From positions 62,001 through 126,000 of the forward strand of contig NZ_QJSU01000005.1 of assembly GCF_003217155.1 (NCBI RefSeq): a DNA stretch of 64,000 nt, read 5' to 3'. The notes beneath the pieces are model-generated. The model did no database searches and was not told the origin of the DNA. It saw only the letters and a list, made by a program, of their open reading frames with translations. The translations under genes were made by a program, and so were the position numbers. Each line of letters opens with the position of its first letter. Positions within the stretch are counted from its first letter, which is position 1. This document shows positions 44,248 through 53,584 of this stretch, in pieces. Origin of the DNA: Psychrobacter fozii (GTDB lineage: Bacteria; Pseudomonadota; Gammaproteobacteria; Pseudomonadales; Moraxellaceae).

Positions 44248-45660
44248 ATGACCTCTCCTACACTACAGCATAGCCAACCTGCAGCGATTGATATTCCTAG
44301 CAAACCGCAGCGCATCAAGCTCACGCAAGATATTGATTTTTTTGCGCTATTTAAACGCATCGAAAGCACTTTTGATACCTGCTATTTACTCGAATCCTTG
44401 GGCGAAGATAGCCATATCTCACGTCATCATGCCATTGGTTTTGATCCAGTTATGACCATTGCAGCATTAGACCGTACTACCCTTGCGATTACCGATAATA
44501 AAACCGCTGAAACCAGCCATTACCAAACCGAAAACCCGTATCAGCTACTACGTGAGATTACCCCTCAGCATGTCATCGCTCGTGATCAAAGCGGTGGTCT
44601 GGTCGGCTATCTAGGCTATGACAGTGTGAATTTCTTTGAGCCTAGCCTAAATGCCAAGTCTAGCGACGACTTTGAACCATTTAAGTTTGGTGTGTATTTG
44701 GATGGCTTGACGCTCGATAAGATGACGGGTGAAATTTTTTACTTCTACTACCCAACCGCGCAGCAAGAAAATCGTATCGAACAGATCAAAGCCTTATTTA
44801 ATATAGATATTCCAAGCTATGAAAATCCTACGGTTGAGTTTTTGGGCGATGGTATGAGCCAAGAAGAGCATGCCAAAGTAGTGATGCAAGTCAAAGAAGA
44901 CATCATCTCTGGGCGTATCTTTCAGTGTGAAGTAGGGTTTAAGTCTAAGTATCGTATCGCTGGTGATAAGATGCCAATTTATGAAAAACTGCGCGCTGTT
45001 AATCCTTCGCCGCACATGTATTTTATGAAATTTGCTCAGCAGTGCATCATCGGTGCCTCACCTGAGTTGCTATTTCGCTTACGTCAAGGTGAGATGGAAA
45101 CTTATCCACTGGCAGGGACAGCCAAGCGCGGCGTCGATGTGATCGAAGACCGTAAGCTGGCCCGTGCATTGCTCAACGATGACAAAGAGATTGCCGAACA
45201 CAATATGTTGGTCGACTTACATCGTAACGATATTGGCCGTGTGGCACGATTTGGTACCGTAAAAGTCCGTAGCTTGATGGATATCAAACGCTTCTCACAC
45301 GTGCAGCATATCTCCTCTGAAATCGTCGGCATCTTACATCCCAATGAAGACATGTTTAGCGCGCTTGCCAGCAACTTCCCCGCCGGCACATTGTCTGGGG
45401 CACCAAAAGTTGAAGCCATCAAAGTCATCAATGAGCTAGAGCTTGATGGTCGCGGTGCCTATGGTGGTGCGCTTGGGTCATTCAATTTCAATGGCGACTG
45501 TATCTTTGCTATTCCTATTCGCAGTCTCTTTATCAGTGGCGAATCTGCCTATGCACAGACCTGTGGCGGCAACGTTTACGACTCCAATCCTGCCGATGAA
45601 TACTTGGAAATTCAGCGCAAACTGTCTGCGATGAAAGTGGTACTAGATAGCTTTATGTAG
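44248..45660 (+). CDS. trpE: Anthranilate synthase component I
   Basis: A 470-residue enzyme that makes anthranilate from chorismate with ammonia from TrpG. The tryptophan-feedback motif LLES is near residue 48-51; NPSPHMYFMKF, GASPELLFRLR, ETYPLAGTAKRG and GTLSGAPKVEA are the catalytic blocks. It could be mistaken for PabB or PhnA, but the LLES element, adjacent trpG and trpR favour a feedback-regulated TrpE. It is shorter than many bacterial TrpE proteins, similar to the compact type. Confidence 0.88.
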   Translation: MTSPTLQHSQPAAIDIPSKPQRIKLTQDIDFFALFKRIESTFDTCYLLESLGEDSHISRHHAIGFDPVMTIAALDRTTLAITDNKTAETSHYQTENPYQLLREITPQHVIARDQSGGLVGYLGYDSVNFFEPSLNAKSSDDFEPFKFGVYLDGLTLDKMTGEIFYFYYPTAQQENRIEQIKALFNIDIPSYENPTVEFLGDGMSQEEHAKVVMQVKEDIISGRIFQCEVGFKSKYRIAGDKMPIYEKLRAVNPSPHMYFMKFAQQCIIGASPELLFRLRQGEMETYPLAGTAKRGVDVIEDRKLARALLNDDKEIAEHNMLVDLHRNDIGRVARFGTVKVRSLMDIKRFSHVQHISSEIVGILHPNEDMFSALASNFPAGTLSGAPKVEAIKVINELELDGRGAYGGALGSFNFNGDCIFAIPIRSLFISGESAYAQTCGGNVYDSNPADEYLEIQRKLSAMKVVLDSFM

Positions 45661-45738
45661 CGGTCATCTGTACCAGCCGTCATTCGTACACTGACCACAT
45701 TTTACCTAGCTATATTTTTACAAAAGAGTTTATGACCC

Positions 45739-46386
45739 ATGAATGTTTTAATTATCGACAACTACGACTCGTTTACTTTCAATCTTTACCAATATATTGG
45801 TGAGATTTTACAAACCATGGATGGTGATGAAGAAGCAAACGTCATCGTTAAACGCAACAATGAAATTACGCTGGCTGATGTGCAAGCGATGAATCTTGAT
45901 CGAATCATTATCTCACCAGGCCCTGGTGCACCTGATGACCCTGCCTACTTCGGTATTTGTGCTGAGGTCATCGAAGTGATGGGAAAAACGACGCCGTTAC
46001 TGGGTGTTTGCTTAGGTATGCAAGGCATTGCTCATGTGTTTGGTGGTGATGTGATACGTGCCAATGTACCGATGCATGGCAAGGTGTCATCAATTAGCCA
46101 TGATGGTTCAGGTGTCTATCAAGGCCTGCCGCAAGAGATCGAAATCATGCGCTATCACTCATTAATGGTGAAAGCAGATACGTTACCAGATTGCTTGACT
46201 GTCACCGCCGTCGTGACTAACGATGCCCATGTTGAGCATAGCTTAGCGGAATCGGCGTTAGCAGGTGATGAGATTATGGGACTGGCGCACAAAGTCTATC
46301 CCATTCAAGGCGTACAATTTCATCCGGAATCTTTTGCTACCGAAGGTGCCAAGCGCTTGCTCAGTAACTTTTTGATGCAGGTATAA
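45739..46386 (+). CDS. trpG: Anthranilate synthase component II (glutamine amidotransferase)
   Basis: A 215-residue class I amidotransferase: IISPGPGAPDDPA, the nucleophile Cys in LLGVCLGMQGI (about residue 93), and the His-Glu pair in QFHPESFATEG. It supplies ammonia to TrpE. Together with trpE, 78 bases upstream, it is the only amidotransferase of this type in the window; it could also serve PabB, as is common. Confidence 0.92.
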   Translation: MNVLIIDNYDSFTFNLYQYIGEILQTMDGDEEANVIVKRNNEITLADVQAMNLDRIIISPGPGAPDDPAYFGICAEVIEVMGKTTPLLGVCLGMQGIAHVFGGDVIRANVPMHGKVSSISHDGSGVYQGLPQEIEIMRYHSLMVKADTLPDCLTVTAVVTNDAHVEHSLAESALAGDEIMGLAHKVYPIQGVQFHPESFATEGAKRLLSNFLMQV

Positions 46387-46804
46387 ACCGGTCATATTAG
46401 GGTGATTATATTTATATCGATAACATTTCTAAGCGACCCCATAATATTTTCGTGATAGACTAAAATAACGAACAAACAAAAGACAGCCCTCAATCGGGTT
46501 GTCTTTTCTTATTTCAGTATTGTATTGCGTCAGACCATTCACAAAATTTGAGCAGTGAAGAAAGCGAGTTCAAACGCTACTTTTGGTAGGCTAAACGAAT
46601 TGGCACAGCTGACTGTATTTTTTGAGTTTGGTATATCGTCAGCACGCAATATCGATATAAGAAAACCTTATTAGCCATACGTTGGTATGGTTAACGAAGT
46701 TGCTACCCTAGCAGTTTTATAGTGATTAGATTGTAGTTACCCAAGAGGCTTGGACAGCCTATAACTTGTAAATCTTGCGACACTCAAATAAAAAAGAGAA
46801 CGAT
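46387..46804. other. Intergenic region after trpG
   Basis: About 420 bases. A terminator lies at 46479-46508. The remainder has no supported gene and presumably carries the promoter of the DMT transporter. Confidence 0.5.
46479..46508 (+). terminator. Terminator of the trpR-trpE-trpG unit
   Basis: AAAAGACAgCCC and GGGtTGTCTTTT form a 12-bp stem with a T-rich tail, about 90 bases after trpG. Confidence 0.8.
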
Positions 46805-47758
46805 ATGGCGAACATGGATACAGCAGTGCCATCACCAAAATCATGGATAGGCATCATTCAAATTATCACGGCAGCTATTTGCTGGGGAACACTGGGTATA
46901 TTTTCTACCTACCTTAATCAAATCGGCTTTAGTGGCTGGCAAGTGACCATACTACGGATTGTCACGGCCGCTTTTATTATATTGGCCATGCTCCCAAAAT
47001 TATGGCCTGATCTGATTAAGCTGCGCCCAAAACACTGGTTAGGACTGGCACTTCAGTCACTAATAGGTGTGCTTAGCATGTCCATCTGCTATTTTTTTGC
47101 CGTCAGCTATGTTGGCGCAGGTCCTGCTGTCGCGCTGCTGTACACTGCGCCCGTGTTTAGTTTACTGTTTTCAGCCTTTTTGCTCAATGAGTCTATTACG
47201 CGAAAATCAGCACTGCTGTCACTAATGGCTGTGTTTGGTGTGGGCTTAACCATGCTAGGCGAGCAGGCGCAAGTCAACTGGGGTATCGTGCTGGGATTAT
47301 TAGCAGGCATGTCCTACTCCCTATACGGTGTGCTTGGTAAACGCGCGATGCATTATGCTCACCCTGCTCCGTTGGTATTTTTCACGTCTATCATCATCAG
47401 TGCAGGTGTGCTGCTGCTATTGCCAGAGACTTACAATACTTATGAGCAACTATTTAGCCTGCCTCTGCTGACTTGGGGTTATGTCTTAGGGCTGTCTTTA
47501 CTCGGAACCGTGGTGCCTTTTGGGTTGTACATGAAAGCGTTAGAGAAGCTCCCTGCCAGTCGCGCTTCAGTGTTTACGATTTTTGAGCCTCTGACAGCCA
47601 TTGCCCTTGCCATACTCTTACTACATCAATCACTGTCTTTGATTCAGTATGTAGGTGTGGTGCTTATTTTACTGGCAGCTTTGTTTAATGCTGTGCTAAA
47701 TGGTACTGCCACTCGCGTACCACGTTGGTTAAGGTTAAAGAAACGACAAAAAGTTTAA
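46805..47758 (+). CDS. DMT-superfamily (EamA) transporter
   Basis: A 317-residue inner-membrane protein with ten hydrophobic helices in two homologous halves; the first EamA domain opens AAICWGTLGIFSTYLNQIGF and the second GLLAGMSYSLYGVLGKRAM. The second half contains the typical PASRASVFTIFEPLTAIALA. Such carriers export amino acids or other metabolites; the substrate is unknown. The ATG at 46805 has AGAG upstream; the TTG at 46775 is rejected. Position after the trp genes does not prove a link because a terminator intervenes. Confidence 0.85.
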   Translation: MANMDTAVPSPKSWIGIIQIITAAICWGTLGIFSTYLNQIGFSGWQVTILRIVTAAFIILAMLPKLWPDLIKLRPKHWLGLALQSLIGVLSMSICYFFAVSYVGAGPAVALLYTAPVFSLLFSAFLLNESITRKSALLSLMAVFGVGLTMLGEQAQVNWGIVLGLLAGMSYSLYGVLGKRAMHYAHPAPLVFFTSIIISAGVLLLLPETYNTYEQLFSLPLLTWGYVLGLSLLGTVVPFGLYMKALEKLPASRASVFTIFEPLTAIALAILLLHQSLSLIQYVGVVLILLAALFNAVLNGTATRVPRWLRLKKRQKV

Positions 47759-47802
47759 GTGCTCTGTCTCATTATTTAACATCGCCTGCTATCTGCTGTT
47801 AT

Positions 47803-47843
47803 AAAAAAAGCCCCAACCATGACATCATGATTGGGGCTTTTTT
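47803..47843. terminator. Bidirectional terminator between the DMT transporter and ABC importer genes
   Basis: AAGCCCCAACCATGA and TCATGATTGGGGCTT form a long stem with A-run and T-run ends, between convergent genes. Confidence 0.92.
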
Positions 47844-47873
47844 CGCTTAGAACGTCAGTTGATTGTCATAACG

Positions 47874-48620
47874 CTATGACTTCTCGATACGCTGTAAAAA
47901 CGCCTGCGTACGAGGATGCACTGACAACTCAAACATCTGCTCAGGGCTGCCTTCTTCGACCACGTGACCATCTTCGATTAGTACCACATGATCTGCGACA
48001 TCACGAGCAAAATTAATTTCGTGGGTCACAACAACCATCGTCCAACCTTCAGAGGCCAGTTGCTTCATAGTGCCTAAGACATCTTGAACCAGTTCTGGAT
48101 CAAGCGCAGAGGTCGGCTCATCGAACAATAGCAACGATGGTTCGATAGCGAGCGCACGAGCAATACCAATACGCTGCTGCTGACCACCAGATAGCTGAAA
48201 CGGATACAGATCCGCTTTATCTGACAGACCAACCTTCTCCAGCAGTGCCAATGCCTGCGTACGAGCTTGTGCTTTGGTCTGACCCTGTACTACTGTAGGC
48301 CCAAGCATTAGGTTCTCAATAGCTGTCTTATGTGGAAACAAGTTATAAGACTGAAACACCATGCCAGACTTACGCTGTAGTGCTAGCAATGTTTTCTTTT
48401 TAGGCTTAGTAGCAAAGTCTACTGTCAAGCTACCATCATCAAAAGCAATGACACCTTGATCGGGAATTTCTAGCGCATTGAGACAACGCAAAAACGTCGT
48501 CTTACCTGACCCTGATGGCCCTAATATCACCACCACTTTGCCTTTATTGATGGTCAAGTCGATGCCTTTGAGCACCTGATTGCCGCCAAAGGCTTTATGA
48601 ATATTAGTGACTTTGATCAT
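47874..48620 (-). CDS. Polar amino-acid ABC transporter ATP-binding protein
   Basis: A 248-residue ATPase of the GlnQ/TcyC type: Walker A GPSGSGKTT (about residues 34-42), signature LSGGQQQRI, Walker B LLLFDEPTSALDPE. AGGAA precedes the ATG at 48620. It is third in a minus-strand importer operon. The sub-family handles cystine, glutamine, histidine and related substrates; exact specificity cannot be read. Confidence 0.92.
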   Translation of the reverse strand: MIKVTNIHKAFGGNQVLKGIDLTINKGKVVVILGPSGSGKTTFLRCLNALEIPDQGVIAFDDGSLTVDFATKPKKKTLLALQRKSGMVFQSYNLFPHKTAIENLMLGPTVVQGQTKAQARTQALALLEKVGLSDKADLYPFQLSGGQQQRIGIARALAIEPSLLLFDEPTSALDPELVQDVLGTMKQLASEGWTMVVVTHEINFARDVADHVVLIEDGHVVEEGSPEQMFELSVHPRTQAFLQRIEKS

Positions 48621-48745
48621 AAAAATTCCTGTTGTACTGGTCTCTATTTGCGACTGTTTATTCTTAAGTACTTGTTCTAAAGCGCTTGTATGACTAATGG
48701 CTATCTAGCGAATAGCTGTGTAGCTAAGAATTATTCAACCATCAC

Positions 48746-49504
48746 TTATTTTGCCACGTAACGATCTAGCCTCGTTTCAAGCTTGCCTTGAATAAAGGTC
48801 AAGAACAGACAAATACCCCAATAAATAATCGCGGCTTCAGTATAAACCAGCATAAACTCATAGTTACGTGCTGTGATAATCTGAGCTTGTTTGAATAGCT
48901 CAGTCACCAATACAAGTGAGGCCAAAGAGGTGTCTTTTACCAAACTAATAAAAGTATTGGATAACGGTGGTACTGACACCCGAAGCGCTTGCGGCAAAAT
49001 GACATGGCGGAAGGTCTGTAGATACGTCAAGCCTACCGTCGAGCCTGCTTCCCACTGCCCTTTTGGAATCGACAAAATAGAAGCACGCACCGTCTCCGAT
49101 GCATAAGCGCCAATATTGAGCGAAAACGCAATAATCGCTGAAGGAAAAGGATCAAGCTTTATACCAATACTTGGCAAACCATAGAAAATAATAAATAGCT
49201 GCACCAGCATCGGCGTACCACGAATCGCCGACACATACACGCGCGCAAGCCGATAGATTACCTCATGGAACCAACTGGCACGCGGTACGATACGAATCAA
49301 TGCTACTGTCAACGCAATGGCCATACCAATCGCAAATGAGATCAATGCTAGCGGTATCGAATAATAGATACCGCCTTTGAGCATCGGCCAAAATGATGAG
49401 ATGACAATCTGCGCTCGATCAGGACTCATGAATGGCAATACTGCCAATAAGTCTGCGAACCATGATGCTGACATTACAGAAGCTGGCATGATAAAACCTG
49501 ACAT
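48746..49504 (-). CDS. Polar amino-acid ABC transporter permease
   Basis: A 252-residue inner-membrane permease of the HisMQ/TcyB family with about five helices. The family motif [22 protein letters not shown] and the coupling [24 protein letters not shown] are clear. Its ATG overlaps the stop of the binding-protein gene (TAATG), so they are translationally coupled. It probably works as a homodimer, as only one permease gene is present. Confidence 0.93.
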   Translation of the reverse strand: MSGFIMPASVMSASWFADLLAVLPFMSPDRAQIVISSFWPMLKGGIYYSIPLALISFAIGMAIALTVALIRIVPRASWFHEVIYRLARVYVSAIRGTPMLVQLFIIFYGLPSIGIKLDPFPSAIIAFSLNIGAYASETVRASILSIPKGQWEAGSTVGLTYLQTFRHVILPQALRVSVPPLSNTFISLVKDTSLASLVLVTELFKQAQIITARNYEFMLVYTEAAIIYWGICLFLTFIQGKLETRLDRYVAK

Positions 49505-50340
49505 TATTTTTGTTGACTTATATCAGCACCAAAGAACTCTTCGCTAAGCTTGGTGAGCGTGCCATCTGCGGTCAATTCTGCCATCGCGTCATTTAGTTTT
49601 GCTACGACTGCATCATCACCTTTAATCAATACTAAACCTGAACCACGCATCTCGCTAGCAGGAGCCGTCAGTTTGATCTCAAGATCTGCATCTGGGAATT
49701 TTTTGAGATAGTCCAATACGGCCAAGTTGTCATTCATCGTAAAGTCAGCACGGTCTTGCTTAACCAATTGAATTGCTTGCGCCATACCATCGACAGGAAC
49801 GATTTCTGCCTCATAACGTTCTGCTAGCTCACCATAGTTACTGCTGAGTGATTGTGCGGTACGCAAACCCTTTAAGTTATCCCATGAGCTATAACGAGTT
49901 TCGTTAGTCGGTGCCAATACTACTGCACCTGACCAGCTATAAGGACTGGCTTTGTCATACTTAGCAAGACGTTCAGGCGTGGTCAAACTGACTTGGTTGG
50001 CCACCATATCGAAACGTCCTGAATCCAAACCTGCCAACATCGCGTCCCATTGGGTTTCTTTGAATTCAACGTCTACGCCTAGTTTATCCGCAACGGCACG
50101 TGTCACTTCGACATCATAACCTGTCAGTTTGCCACTCTCATCATGATACGTGAACGGAGGATAAGTGCCCTCTGTACCGACGTTGATGGTGCCGCCATTA
50201 TTGATACGCTGTAGCAAATCAGATCCACCAGTCGCAGCGCTGTCAGTCGCAGTAGTATCGGCATCATTAGTAGTAGACTGACCACAAGCGGCAAGGAACA
50301 TAGTGCTGGCGGCAAGGGCTAAAAGAGTACGACGTTTCAT
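49504..50340 (-). CDS. Polar amino-acid ABC transporter substrate-binding lipoprotein
   Basis: A 278-residue periplasmic binding protein with lipobox LAAC (Cys at residue 19). Features of the family are [40 protein letters not shown] and [16 protein letters not shown]-like sequence. It resembles TcyA/FliY-type cystine binders. First gene of the operon; downstream of hutC on the same strand but separated by about 310 bases, so histidine or urocanate uptake is only a suggestion. Confidence 0.9.
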   Translation of the reverse strand: MKRRTLLALAASTMFLAACGQSTTNDADTTATDSAATGGSDLLQRINNGGTINVGTEGTYPPFTYHDESGKLTGYDVEVTRAVADKLGVDVEFKETQWDAMLAGLDSGRFDMVANQVSLTTPERLAKYDKASPYSWSGAVVLAPTNETRYSSWDNLKGLRTAQSLSSNYGELAERYEAEIVPVDGMAQAIQLVKQDRADFTMNDNLAVLDYLKKFPDADLEIKLTAPASEMRGSGLVLIKGDDAVVAKLNDAMAELTADGTLTKLSEEFFGADISQQK

Positions 50341-50649
50341 AAGACGTCCTTATAAGAGTGAATGAATAAAGTGAAAACACATACAACCAATAAATAGGGA
50401 AAAGCCGATATAAGAGACCAGTACAATGACTGCCCTGCAATATTCGGCTTTGGCTGCTCGATTTGAGGTTATTTCGCCTATTTTTCAATACTGTTTCTGG
50501 TTTATTTTTGAATTTTTAACGACTGTTCAATTATTATAGCGCATTCAGTCAATGAAAATTGCTGCTCATTAAATAGCAGCTTACAAACATAGTATCTCAA
50601 TTTAGACATAAAAAACGTACAAAATCCGTGAGCATGCGAAAGGTAACAC
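50341..50649. other. Region between hutC and the amino-acid importer
   Basis: About 310 bases. It holds a stem-loop (50404-50455) and otherwise AT-rich sequence that should carry the importer promoter. No gene was recognised. Confidence 0.5.
50404..50455 (-). terminator. Possible hutC terminator or importer leader hairpin
   Basis: AAAGCCGAtAT and ATaTTCGGCTTT pair across a loop of about 30 bases. On the minus strand TTTTCCCTATTTA follows, a weak T-rich tail. It lies about 60 bases before the binding-protein start, so a leader role is also possible. Confidence 0.4.
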
Positions 50650-51396
50650 CTACAAATCACCCGAAAACTGGTAGCGATCGCCAGCATGCCACATTTTAAC
50701 AAAGGTGACGACTTGACCAGCCGAATAGGTTTGGCGACACAATACAAGCGTTGGTGACTGCGGTAAGACTTGTAGAAAGTTAGCAATCTCATCAGGTGCG
50801 GCCAGCGCTCGGATGGTATAACTACCACGCTCCAGTGGGCTTTTAGCGATTAAATAATCACTGGTGTTGACCACACTAAAATCTTGCTCAATGAACGCTG
50901 GTACTTTGTTCGCATCCACCCAACGCTCTTCAAACTGAATAGGCTGACCATCCGCAAAGTGAATGATTTTTACTTCATATAGAACGGATGCTTCGCTACT
51001 ACCATCCTTGCCAAGACCGCCATCAACCTTATCAATACCAAAATCACGCCGTAGTTCATCATCGAGCATGTCGGCCGTAATAGCACGCTTACTCACAACC
51101 TCTGCTCGGTAGTCACGATTGGCCGACTTCAAGTCCTGTGCGATATTGCGCACTTCAACAAACGTATGGTTGAACTGCTGCTGCGCGACAAACGTTCCCG
51201 ACCCTTGTCGACGCTCTAATACCCGCTCCTCGCTCAACTCTTTTAGGGCGCGATTCACCGTCATTCGTGACACACCGAACTCTTCAGCAAGTGCCATTTC
51301 TGTCGAAATCGCGTTACCTGCTTGCCATTTACCAGAGTGAATATTGTCCAATATGGCATTTTTTATTCGTTGATACGCCGGAACTGTCTTTGTCAT
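50650..51396 (-). CDS. hutC: Histidine-utilisation repressor HutC (GntR family)
   Basis: A 248-residue regulator. The N-terminal GntR winged helix contains ISTEMALAEEFGVSRMTVNRAL (about residues 30-51), with the recognition part VSRMTVNRALKEL; the C-terminal UTRA domain carries QPIQFEERWVDANKVPAF and a final HAGDRYQFSGDL. HutC represses hut genes and is relieved by urocanate. It is divergent from hutU with a perfect HutC-type palindrome between. Confidence 0.95.
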   Translation of the reverse strand: MTKTVPAYQRIKNAILDNIHSGKWQAGNAISTEMALAEEFGVSRMTVNRALKELSEERVLERRQGSGTFVAQQQFNHTFVEVRNIAQDLKSANRDYRAEVVSKRAITADMLDDELRRDFGIDKVDGGLGKDGSSEASVLYEVKIIHFADGQPIQFEERWVDANKVPAFIEQDFSVVNTSDYLIAKSPLERGSYTIRALAAPDEIANFLQVLPQSPTLVLCRQTYSAGQVVTFVKMWHAGDRYQFSGDL

Positions 51397-51699
51397 ATCC
51401 GTTTTTAACCGTCAGCTTTACTAAAAATAATAGCCTCATAATATCACGAGACCGCCATGCAGGCCTTAGTCAATATGTCTAAGCGTTTAGTCTTGATCGA
51501 GTTAATAACAAAAATAATGCGGCTATCCATAAAAAATCCTTGCATGAAAAAAATATCTTTGATAATTTGTATATACAACTTTACGGCAGTATCGATAATC
51601 TAGCCAATTTAGCAAGCAGTTAAGTGCACTCTTAGACTGATCGTAAACCACTCACTTTAATTGCCCAATCGACTTAAAAGATCTCATAAGGATTTGACC
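51397..51699. other. hutC-hutU divergent promoter region
   Basis: About 300 bases containing the HutC operator at 51567-51578, with a GATAAT element at 51561-51566 that resembles a -10 box and abuts the operator. Confidence 0.6.
51567..51578. promoter_or_regulatory. HutC operator TTGTATATACAA
   Basis: A perfect 12-base palindrome equal to the known HutC core (TGTATATACA with flanks). It lies 122 bases before hutU and 171 bases before hutC, overlapping a -10-like GATAAT, so HutC binding should block transcription. Confidence 0.9.
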
Positions 51700-53409
51700 A
51701 TGACTACTGATAGCAATAGCAATAAACCTACTCGACGCGATGAGAGCCGTAATATTGCTGCGCCTACTGGCTCCACGCTACATTGCAAAAGCTGGCTAAC
51801 CGAAGCCCCTTATCGCATGCTGCAAAACAACCTGCATCCTGATGTGGCGGAAAATCCAAAAAGCCTAGTCGTCTATGGTGGTATCGGACGCGCAGCCCGT
51901 AACTGGGAAAGCTATGACCAAATTTTAGAGTCGCTAAAAGAATTAGAAGATGATGAGACGTTATTGGTGCAATCTGGTAAACCAGTAGGCGTGTTTCAAA
52001 CGCATGAAAATGCCCCGCGTGTTTTGATTGCCAATTCCAACCTTGTGCCGCGCTGGGCAACGTGGGAGCACTTCAACGAGCTCGATCGCAAAGACTTAAT
52101 GATGTATGGCCAAATGACTGCTGGTAGCTGGATTTATATCGGCACGCAAGGCATCGTCCAAGGGACCTATGAGACTTTCGTTGAAGCGGGTCGTCAGCAC
52201 TATGATGGCAGCTGGGCGGGTCGTTGGATTTTGACCGCTGGTCTTGGCGGTATGGGCGGTGCGCAGCCATTAGCTGCGACCTTTGCTGGTGCAACTTCAT
52301 TAAACATCGAGTGTCAACAGTCTAGTATTGATTTCCGTTTGCGCACTGGTTATGTCGACAAGCAAGCAGATGATCTTGACCACGCTTACGAGTTAATCAA
52401 ACAACATACCGATGCGGGTGAAGCCGTCTCTATCGCCCTACTTGGCAATGCCGCAGATATCCTGCCTGAGATGGTCAAGCGTGCTAATGCTGGTGGCATG
52501 AAGCCTGATTTGGTCACCGATCAAACCTCGGCACATGACTTGATTAATGGCTATCTACCAAGCGGCTGGACCGTAGAGGAATGGAAAGCCGCACAAGAAG
52601 ATTCAGAGCAGCATGCAGCACTGACCAAAGCGGCCGCTGAATCTTGCGCCGTACACGTACAGGCGATGCTAGATCTACAAGCGATGGACATTCCAACGAC
52701 CGATTACGGTAATAACATCCGTCAGGTCGCTTTTGATGAAGGCGTTAAAAATGCCTTTAATTTCCCAGGTTTTGTCCCTGCTTATATTCGCCCGCTATTT
52801 TGCCAGGGTAAAGGCCCATTCCGCTGGGTAGCACTATCAGGCGATCCAGAAGATATCTATAAAACTGATCAAAAAATTAAAGAGCTATTCCCTGAAAACC
52901 AACATATCCATCGCTGGCTAGATATGGCAAAAGAGCGTATTCAGTTCCAAGGCTTGCCTGCCCGTATCTGCTGGTTAGGGCTTGGTGAGCGTGATAAAGC
53001 AGGCTTAGCATTCAATGAGATGGTCAAGAGCGGTGAGCTAAAAGGCCCTATCGTCATTGGTCGTGACCACTTAGACACAGGTTCTGTTGCAAGTCCAAAC
53101 CGCGAAACAGAAAGCATGAAAGATGGCTCAGATGCGGTATCTGATTGGGCATTATTGAATGGCATGCTCAATGTCGCAGGCGGCGCGACTTGGGTATCAC
53201 TACATCATGGCGGCGGCGTTGGCATGGGCTACTCGCAGCACTCCGGCATGGTCATCGTCGCAGACGGTACTGATGCAGCAGCCAAACGCTTGTCACGAGT
53301 ACTTGTCAATGACTGCGGCTCAGGGGTTATGCGTCACGCCGATGCAGGTTATGAGTTAGCAATCAAAACAGCGAAAGACTATGGTTTGAATTTGCCAATG
53401 GTCAAATAG
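51700..53409 (+). CDS. hutU: Urocanate hydratase
   Basis: A 569-residue NAD-dependent enzyme converting urocanate to imidazolonepropionate, the second step of histidine breakdown. Typical segments are [20 protein letters not shown], the NAD-associated [15 protein letters not shown], a catalytic-region [17 protein letters not shown], and [14 protein letters not shown] at the C terminus. AAGGA precedes the ATG at 51700; the TTG at 51661 is rejected. Confidence 0.97.
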   Translation: MTTDSNSNKPTRRDESRNIAAPTGSTLHCKSWLTEAPYRMLQNNLHPDVAENPKSLVVYGGIGRAARNWESYDQILESLKELEDDETLLVQSGKPVGVFQTHENAPRVLIANSNLVPRWATWEHFNELDRKDLMMYGQMTAGSWIYIGTQGIVQGTYETFVEAGRQHYDGSWAGRWILTAGLGGMGGAQPLAATFAGATSLNIECQQSSIDFRLRTGYVDKQADDLDHAYELIKQHTDAGEAVSIALLGNAADILPEMVKRANAGGMKPDLVTDQTSAHDLINGYLPSGWTVEEWKAAQEDSEQHAALTKAAAESCAVHVQAMLDLQAMDIPTTDYGNNIRQVAFDEGVKNAFNFPGFVPAYIRPLFCQGKGPFRWVALSGDPEDIYKTDQKIKELFPENQHIHRWLDMAKERIQFQGLPARICWLGLGERDKAGLAFNEMVKSGELKGPIVIGRDHLDTGSVASPNRETESMKDGSDAVSDWALLNGMLNVAGGATWVSLHHGGGVGMGYSQHSGMVIVADGTDAAAKRLSRVLVNDCGSGVMRHADAGYELAIKTAKDYGLNLPMVK

Positions 53410-53430
53410 TTTGTCCCTTGTCCTTATAAG

Positions 53431-53540
53431 CTATAGTCAATCCTCTATAAAAGAGTGACAGCGTTAACCTCGTTTGAAGTATCACACATACATCTGCACT
53501 CGGTTGCCTTGTCTCTCTTTTAAACTGAATCAACTATATA
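53431..53540 (-). repeat. Dispersed intergenic repeat, copy B, inside the hut operon
   Basis: On the minus strand it reads ATAGTTGATTCAG, GACAAGGCAACCGAGTG, ATACTTCAAACGAGG, AACGCTGTCACTC and ATAGAGGATTGACTATAG, in the same order as copy A. Outer ends TATAGT-GATTC and GGATT-ACTATA are imperfect inverted repeats. It fills the gap between hutU and the YjiH-family gene. Confidence 0.75.
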
Positions 53541-53584
53541 ACTAGGTATAAGGACATAATCGGCGTTTTATCAAGGAGGATAAT

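Noticed and set aside
44248-46386. Reading trpE-trpG as aminodeoxychorismate synthase (pabB-pabA)
   Set aside because: The LLES tryptophan-binding motif, NPSPHMYF block and neighbouring trpR favour anthranilate synthase.
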